Origin: Moniliella sp. 'wahieum'
Lineage: Eukaryota > Basidiomycota > Moniliellomycetes > Moniliellales > Moniliellaceae
Assembly (NCBI GenBank): GCA_003971905.1
Contig: RSEE01000034.1
Span: 586,148-650,147 of the forward strand
DNA: 64,000 nt
Reading direction: 5' to 3'
Shown: positions 57,541 through 64,000 of the stretch, in pieces
How the letters are laid out: each line of letters starts with the position of its first letter
How positions within the stretch are numbered: the stretch's first letter is position 1
Made by a program: the position numbers and the translations under genes
The notes under the pieces: model-generated
Told to the model about the DNA's origin: nothing
Databases searched by the model: none
The model's input: the letters and a program-made list of their open reading frames with translations, nothing else

Positions 57541-58110
57541 CCGCGCTTGGCCTTTTCTGTGGCGTGCGTCTTGGCAGGGTTAGTGCGTCCGTGCACGCCA
57601 TGGCCACAGAGCCGTGCATGGGAGATGGGTTTGAACGATGATTCGTGACTGATACGAACCGGGTGGGGATGCATGACGATTGGCGTTCAACGTTCAATAT
57701 TCAATTCTCCTCATCGACTATCCACCCTTCCTGCGCTATCTCGCTGTCGCCATCCAACGTCCGAACACCGGCCCTTGTCCGAGGGTGGCCAGGCGGTGGC
57801 AGGGGATGGATGGCTCGCGGGCCTGCGTCTGACATCCAACGGGTCTAGCAGGCGGTAAACGCCGTTGGCGGCGCGTGCGTTGGGGCGTTGCAACGTAAGC
57901 AGCTAAGCAACAAGCGGAAGCCGGCGGCAGGCAGCGTGAAGCGTGATAGTCACAGTCCGCTTGCAATTTCAACTGGTGTTCGGCCTTCTCGGTGATGCAT
58001 CTAATCATCCAGGGCGCAACGTACTCAACCACCGCCCACAGCACGCCCCGCTCTCAGTTCTCCACCAGCACACGCTCGCCCCGCTCTCCACCCGCATCCG
58101 CACGCCCACC
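57541..58110. other. Divergent intergenic region between the SDR and DUF1992 genes
   Basis: About 570 bp with both promoters. A TTCAACGTTCAATATTCAA stretch lies near 57690. No gene. Confidence 0.5.
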
Positions 58111-59598
58111 ATGCCGCGGCCCCCCATTGGCGCCACCTCGGCCCTGGACAATCCGGCGTCTACCAGCGCTTGCGCGAGGCACGCAAGGCCGTCGCCCAGG
58201 CGAGGCTGGGCGTGTCACGCGCGCCAGGGTCGAGGCCGCAAGTACCAGCGCGAGCAGGAAGAACAGCGGCAGGCCCCGGCTTCGCCGCCGCCGTTTCGCC
58301 CCAACGTTCGCGACATCCCCCGCTCTGCTTTCCCGTGTCTGAACGCGCCCGCGTGCGTGCCGACGATGAGTCGGCCTCACGCTATGGCCCCGTCGGTGTC
58401 TCCCTCGGCGGGTATGCTGGCTTGGTGGACGAACGGATCGAGGCGGCTCGGCCGCTGGCGCGTTCCGCAACAATGCCTTGAGAGGCAAACCCATGGAGCG
58501 CGATATTAATGAGCAAAACCCATTCCTTCGCCGGGAGGAGCTTCTGATGAATCGCATCATCCAGCGCCAGGGTGCCGCTCCCCCCTGGGTCGAGGCCAAC
58601 TCGGACATCGACTTGGCCATCAACTCCTTCCGCAGCCGCTTGGCCTCTGACTGGGTCCGCCACGCCTCTCGCCTTTTGACATCGGGCCACGATGAGCTGT
58701 CGGCCCATGTTGTTGGAACACCGATGCCTGACTCGGACCCCATACCTTCTGATGTGGTCAAGGCCTTGCCACAAACACTGGAGGGGCTCGATGTTCACGC
58801 TTTGCCCCCGCTTCCCCCACCGCCATTGTTGAAGACAACGATGCCGATCCTGATCTGCCTCCTGATATGCGACAAAGGCATGTGCAACCTGCTTCCATCG
58901 CTGCCCTTGTGGCCCAAACCCGCAGCCCTACAGGCACTGGATGCACTCCACACCTACTACCTCACCCGCTACATTAATTCTCTTTCTACACACCAGCCGA
59001 TTTACCCTCCTGGCCTGAAAGGACAAACGATGACCGAGTCAACTCATTTGACCTCCAGCGGCCGGATCGTGTGGCGATGCTTTGGGCTCGCACCTCCTCC
59101 TTCCGCGACCCGGCTTGGGAAAAGCGTAACGAACCCATCCATGCCGTCGAGCTGTCCGACTTGAACCGAAAAATTATGCGGTACAACGCCCTGGCGCCCT
59201 TTCATGCGCGCCGAGGCCTGCTCACTCGCCCGGCCGAGGTGGAACGTGCGATGGCAGCTACCCAGGCGCGGCTCGCACTGGCGGTCAGCAATGAGCTGCG
59301 CATGATCCGATCCTCTCCTGCCGGGCAGCGTGCGCAGCAGCAGCACGACCAAGCTCGTCGCCGTTCCCAAGGGACTGGCTTGCTCACTCGGTTCACCGCC
59401 TGGCTGGATTCGGCTCCTGCGGCCACTCCATCCCAGACCTCCTCGCATTCCCCTCCGCACAAGAGCGCCGACCGCCCAGAACCAGCGCCCACATCCGACC
59501 CCACCCGCGATTCTCCATCGGTTGGCCAACCCACTGGACCACCTACCACCGCTGTGGACGCTCTGCTTTCTCGCCTACAAAGCTGGCGCCAATCGTGA
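58111..59598 (+). CDS. DUF1992/DNAJC28-type protein (no J domain seen)
   Basis: DNAJC28-family proteins carry the DUF1992 domain; the role in fungi is poorly defined, probably mitochondrial. Diagnostic text: YQRLREARKAVAQARLGVSR, a linker, GYAGLVDERIEAAR, NNALRGKPMERD, then RREELLMNRIIQRQGAAPPW with VEANSDIDLAINSFRSRLAS, and a C-terminal block SSFRDPAWEKRNEPIHAVEL followed by NRKIMRYNALAPFHARRGLL. The start is ATG 58111 in CACCATG context; the first residues may be in a shifted frame. An upstream presequence-like frame near 57992-58110 leaves the true N-terminus open. At least four frame breaks (near 58160, 58260, 58470, 58810-59040). The tail is Pro/Ser-rich. About 490 residues. Confidence 0.85.
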
Positions 59599-60820
59599 GT
59601 CCAATCGTCAACCTGCATCTGTACACATCACTGCTTTCCTCATATCACTTTCGATTTCATCACTGCTTTTATGTCTTTTTTGTCACAAGGCGATGGCCAT
59701 ATCGTCCAGCTGTTTCCTCCCGATACGCTCTTAAGCTTCGTGTCACTGTTACCATTGGCATAGACCCCACCACGTGCTGAAAACCGTTTTTGCTAGTGCT
59801 CTACCAACACACCACAGCTCTGCGCTTGAGCCATCGCATTGATTGTCTACATGAAGACTTCTTTAATCAGCCAAGGGGCTCTTCCACAAAATGTCTTTCA
59901 AGGAGACGTAAATATCGGGGAAAGGAATTGGCGCCTGTTAGGATCTAGAATGCTGATGGCCCTCGAGGGTGATGCTAGTAGCACACTAGTAGTTGTAGTG
60001 GTCTATAAGCCAACCAACGACACCTGCAGTGACATCAAGTAGTCAGTCTCCACTTGGCCCGGCGAGAGAACAAAAAGAAAACTATGAAGGGGGAAATCTA
60101 GGCCTGATGTGGGGCTGAAGAGATCTTGGTCAGAAGCAACAGAAGCTTATATTAGTTCTGCGGCTCAACACTTCCCCGAGCCATGGGTCCAGCGGAAACC
60201 AATAGGCCAAACACGTCAAGAAGAGCAGGCAAACGGGCAAGGCACTGATGATGATCTCGATGATCAGTTGGTCACAAAAATAGGATGGGTTTAACAGACC
60301 ATTGATGTGCATGATGTGCATGAATCATGCACGGCATGGGTACGTGTGTGGTGCTGATCCTTCCACATGTAGATGCACATCCATTTGAACCGCTTGAAAA
60401 TACGCCTTGGAGTCTACGTTCCAACTTCAATAGCTTCAACATGGCTGTGGGGTTCGTGAGTGGGACGTGCCCTTGTCTGCGCTGCCGGCGTGATTTCTCA
60501 GTCGTGGGGGCTCGCGTTTTCACGTAGGGTGGCTTGGCGTCACGCGTCACGCGTCATCATCTTCAAGCCAGAGCCCCTACGCCCTCAACCAACATTATTG
60601 CGGCATTTGCACTGAGCTCAGTACCGATCCATCCTCTATCTCGATGCATGTGCCAGTTGTAAGATAAAGTGGGGCAATATCTGTTTAGCTTTACCCCACT
60701 GCTACGCCAATATTTGTTGGGCCCTCTTTGTTGGGAAGAGGCGCACCCAATTAGCCATATCTACTTCTTCCGCCATCCATTTCTCTCCATCCGTTGTTCC
60801 CTTCAGTTCGTCTGGTGGCG
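59599..60820. other. Intergenic region upstream of the acyltransferase gene
   Basis: 1.2 kb with AT-richer patches. GATGTGCATGATGTGCATG lies near 60307-60325. No coding frame with protein-like features was found. Confidence 0.5.
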
Positions 60821-62422
60821 ATGGTTGAGACCTATTCGCAAGTGCCCTCCATGGCCCTAGGCGCCTTGTCGTCTACACTCACCGGCTCGTGGTTGGGAGC
60901 CAAGCTGGGCCTCCCTCTCACGCGGGATCCCTTTCTGTCCCTCTGGAGCCACCTGAGTCGGGCCCCCGTCCAGATGCTTGACATTCCCCCCTTTCCTCTC
61001 AACGACGCCGGGGCCGCAGCACGAAGCATTCTCTACTTTTTCATGTCCACGTCTGTGTTCTCTTACGCTGCCTACCATCTTCTGGTCCCGTACCCCTCAG
61101 CCAATGGTTCCAAGGCGATAGAGTCGCCCCCTACGAATGGGCCTTGCACTTGTGTTTATGATTTCGTTTCTTTTCTGGCCCATATACCGCGGTCGGTCGG
61201 GTGTGATGATTCTGGACTTATGGCCGCCGGGTTTGGGCTTCCGTTCGGCTTTGCTTTCTTGGGACGTCTTCGTCCTTCGTCCTGTCGATGAGGTCTACTC
61301 GTGGTCTTTTGGGAGTTTGTGGCACACCTTTGGGCTTTCCCCAGAGAGGAGGCCGATCTTGCAAAGCGAGAGAAGGCCGAAGGCAGAGTACGCACCCTCG
61401 TTGGGAGGGCCTTAAGGCCCTCCCCTTATCTGTCCTTCAATTTTTCATTCTCTTTGGAGGCCTGCTGTACTTCGTCCCAACCAAGGAGATGGTTGCTCAG
61501 ATGCCCAAGCTGGCCTACCACCTCTACTCGTATTTGCTTGGATTTGACTTTCTCTTCATCCTCGTGTTGTTTGGTGACGGGATGCTCAGCCTGACGAGCA
61601 TTTTACTCAATGTGGAGATGGCGCCTATGTTTGGCTCGATCAGTAAGACCACTTCCATCCAACGTTTTTGGTCCGCCTGGAACAAGCCCATCACCGTCAC
61701 TCTTCATCGCGTAATTTTTTCTCGTATGACGACGGGGACGACTCCTGGTAAGAAGTCGGGCAACACTTCGCATTCCCACCTAACCACTGAGACTGAGACG
61801 GAGGATGTGCGCAAAATGAATGGGGTTAATGTACAGACACCCGTTCTATGGGCAAGAAGGAACAGAGCATACACCCTGCTGCGGCTGCAGTCTCTATCGA
61901 TGCTGCCAAGCTTGCAGGCGGAAGCAAGCCTTTCTACAAGAAAGCTTTAGCTGCCATGGCTGCTTTTGTCGTCTCGGGTATATTTCATGAGTACATGACC
62001 TACTTTACCTTCGGCATCAGCGAGTTCGAGGACTTTTGGTTCTTCGTGGTCAATGGCCTTGCTGCGTACGTCCATTCACCCATACTATGTTTGAGCTCGA
62101 GCGACTGATCCTGACATTGGCCCTACAGTGTCTTGTCTGCCTGGTTCAAGCACAATTATCCTCAACTCAATGCCAAGATCCCAACCTGGGCAGCCTTTTT
62201 AATGCTCCACACATTCTTGGTGGCAGTGGCCCCCCTGTGTGCGTATCCACATTCAACAAAAACGAGACGCGGTACTAAGCACTCCTAACCCTTCGCATTT
62301 TTACAGTCTGTGCTCCATTCTTCCGTTCGAACTTCTTTGTGCAATTCGCCTCGCTACGATACGACATATTCCCTTTGTCGGAGGGGCCGCGAGGGGCCTT
62401 TGTACCGGTATTTGGACTCTGA
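60821..62422 (+). CDS. Membrane-bound O-acyltransferase, wax-synthase-like
   Basis: A multi-pass membrane enzyme of the MBOAT/wax-synthase group. It probably transfers an acyl chain to a lipid or secondary-metabolite alcohol in the ER. The start is MVETYSQVPSMALGALSSTL at 60821. Hydrophobic segments include SILYFFMSTSVFSYAAYHLL, SVLQFFILFGGLLYFVPTKE and YLLGFDFLFILVLFGDGMLS. Family signatures are QRFWSAWNKPITVTLHRVIF and, with the catalytic His, AAFVVSGIFHEYMTYFTFG. Introns 62066-62128 and 62239-62306 join in frame to LSAWFKHNYPQLNAKIPTWA and CAPFFRSNFFVQFASL; the stop follows GAFVPVFGL. Frame breaks occur near 61130, 61340-61420 and 61830. About 510 residues. This is the last gene before the telomere. 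Confidence 0.8.
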
Positions 62423-63715
62423 CGCATAGTGTGCCAGGGGAGATGTGTGAAGTACCACTATCCTGTGGACCACTACAGTCTATCCCGTTTCAGACCACAC
62501 CCTGCTCATACCCTGATGGTCTCGTTCCCTACCGTCTCTACTTAGTGGGCCATTTTGTTGGTCTCACCACCCCTGTCTCTTCTTCCCCACGCATCCCACA
62601 GGTCTCTCTTGGAGGAGCCTGTAGATGAACGACTGCAATGATTCTGATGAGAGATCGCAACGCTAGACACCTCTTTGCTCGGCTGTCCCCCTAACTTGTA
62701 TACTTTTCTTAACTGCTGGGATTCTCCCCCTTCCGTCCGTTGCTGAGGGAAGCAGTGTAGCTCCACCACAGCTGATACTACGGTCCCGGGACGCTAATTG
62801 GAACTATACAATAGGGAGGCTGGGTAGGACTAATAGCTGGAGCAAGTTGGGCAGCGCGGGGTGGGTAGCCCTGGAGAGTCGGTGACGGTTGATATATGTG
62901 AACGACTATATATCACCTCTATACTATAGTATCGTCTATATATTGTGAACGGTGAGGGAAGCACTACAGCTCCTCAAGGGAGTTGGTATACGTCCAAGGA
63001 GTACTAGCACGAAGTATAGACTAGGGTGATGAGGAGTACCTCTGTAACGAGTGGCGCGGCAGGGGGATGGGTCGTTGGGGGTGAGGGCCAAAGAGGGGAG
63101 GATTATAGGCTGTGTAGCGCCCAAGAGGTGATGGAGGAAGATGGGGGCGAGGGCTCTTAGTTCGGAAAGAAGCCAAGGGCGGGGGTTCTGAAGGAGGAGA
63201 AATGATGAGGGTAAATTCGCACTTTGGACTGTCGTATTTCAGTCCTATGGCGGCGGATGGTGAAAGTGGTGCAACAGGTGGATATGGGGGTTGCATTGAT
63301 CTGTGGGGAGAGGAGGGAAGTCCCGCACGGGGGGAATTGAACCTTACCCCGTGACGCGTGGTCGGAAGGCACTGCCCGGGATGGCCTGCCTTAACAACGG
63401 TATATTCCCAAGTCAACCTATGTAGGGGTCAGTACTATACGCACAATTCGGAGAGAGTCAGTCTATCCACATGCTCCAACCTTACAGGCGTGGTTTCCGT
63501 AACAGAGACGCGGCAGGGGAAGGAGGAGATGAAATGGCATATTCACATTTATTTGCCATCCTGTTTTCTTACAAGGGCATGCCCACCCCACCCATTCAGG
63601 GTTGAGACAACTTTTGACTGGAAGACCACGGGAGTGAGTTAGTTTGAGTAGCCCAAGGCTGTAGCTATCCACCCATACCACTCTCACTGTGATGCGACGC
63701 CTGGTCTTGGTGTGT
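62423..63715. other. Subtelomeric non-coding stretch
   Basis: No gene recognised. A perfect 12-bp palindrome ATACTATAGTAT lies at 62921-62932 within AT-rich sequence, flanked by TATATGTGAACG and TATATTGTGAACGG. No RecQ-type helicase, transposase or tRNA is seen. Confidence 0.55.
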
Positions 63716-63750
63716 CGGGGGGGTGTCAGGCATGGTGGAGGGTGAGGGGG

Positions 63751-63830
63751 GTGAGGGTTAGGGTGGGGTGGGTGAGGGGGGGAGGGTTAGGGTGGGGTGG
63801 GTGAGGGGGTGAGGGTTAGGGATGGGGGGG
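63751..63830 (+). repeat. Degenerate subtelomeric 30-bp tandem repeat with embedded TTAGGG
   Basis: A roughly 30-bp unit (GTGAGGGTTAGGGTGGGGTG plus GGTGAGGGGG) occurs at 63751-63780, again at 63781-63810 and in part at 63811-63830. Each copy contains one TTAGGG. G-rich on the plus strand. Confidence 0.85.
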
Positions 63831-63898
63831 TGTAACTTTTGAACGGGTGGTCCAATCGAAAAACGGAGGGCATATGCTGCATAGAGCGGACGATTTCG

Positions 63899-63948
63899 TA
63901 GCGAGCTATCGCCTCGGCATAACTCTCTCCCCTTCGGGTAGCTCGCTA
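63899..63948. repeat. 10-bp inverted repeat near the telomere
   Basis: TAGCGAGCTA (63899-63908) and its reverse complement TAGCTCGCTA (63939-63948) are separated by 30 bp and could form a hairpin 20 bp before the telomeric repeats. Confidence 0.85.
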
Positions 63949-63967
63949 TCTACCCTCGGCCCTCCCC

Positions 63968-64000
63968 TAGGGTTAGGGTTAGGGTTAGGGTTAGGGTTGG
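63968..64000 (+). repeat. Telomeric TTAGGG repeats (chromosome right end)
   Basis: Four perfect TTAGGG units (63973-63996), preceded by TAGGG and followed by TTGG at the window end. The G-rich strand runs 5' to 3' towards the end, as expected for a right-hand chromosome terminus. Confidence 0.95.

Noticed and set aside
63300-63380. Possible tRNA: GGTTCAATTCC B-box-like motif on the minus strand
   Set aside because: The T-arm stem does not pair properly, and no matching acceptor or D-arm with an A box lies at the right distance.
1-64000. CRISPR arrays or a prokaryotic defence system
   Set aside because: The window is eukaryotic: introns, telomere, separase, CCT and SAGA genes. The direct repeats are 7-30 bp tandem units without spacers.

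Overview
The window is the right end of a chromosome, or of a contig that reaches a telomere, from a GC-rich, compact fungal genome. Four perfect TTAGGG units plus partial ones run off position 64000. Most genes carry a few short introns (about 55-190 bp) with GTACGT/GTATGT-type donors and CTAAC-like branch sites. Gene content and intron style point to a basidiomycete, possibly Ustilaginomycotina; the genus is not determined here.

Layout from left to right: a truncated low-complexity gene (minus); separase (minus); succinyl-CoA:3-ketoacid CoA transferase (plus); the DEAD-box helicase Dhh1/DDX6 (minus); NADH pyrophosphatase (plus); IMP dehydrogenase (minus); a PB1 plus retropepsin-like protein (minus); a mitochondrial-type TPR protein (minus); chaperonin CCT subunit alpha (minus); a secreted GH18 chitinase (minus); a type II phosphatidylinositol 4-kinase (minus); an ALKBH8-like RRM+AlkB protein (minus); an FAD-dependent oxidoreductase (minus); mitochondrial ribosomal protein bL12 (minus); RAD51 (plus); a gene-poor 3 kb stretch; SGF29 of SAGA (plus); a Lys-rich small protein (minus); a Zn2Cys6 transcription factor (minus); a long coiled-coil/disordered protein (plus); a C2H2 five-finger transcription factor (minus); an extended SDR reductase (minus); a DUF1992/DNAJC28-type protein (plus); an MBOAT/wax-synthase-like acyltransferase (plus); then about 1.6 kb of subtelomere.

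Most genes are housekeeping and do not form one pathway or cluster. Two features of the sequence dominate. First, nearly every conserved gene is broken into several frames by the apparent loss of one or two bases, often in short C/G (sometimes T) runs. Only the NADH pyrophosphatase, the PB1/retropepsin gene and the ALKBH8-like gene read through cleanly. The pattern fits uncorrected indel errors in the assembly better than mass pseudogenisation, so gene spans below are drawn across frame breaks. Second, the intergenic DNA holds short arrays with a 7-bp pitch, in which a self-complementary hexamer (ACTAGT, AAGCTT, AACGTT, ATCGAT, ATGCAT) repeats with a single spacer base. I know of no name for this.

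No CRISPR, rRNA, convincing tRNA or intact transposon was recognised.
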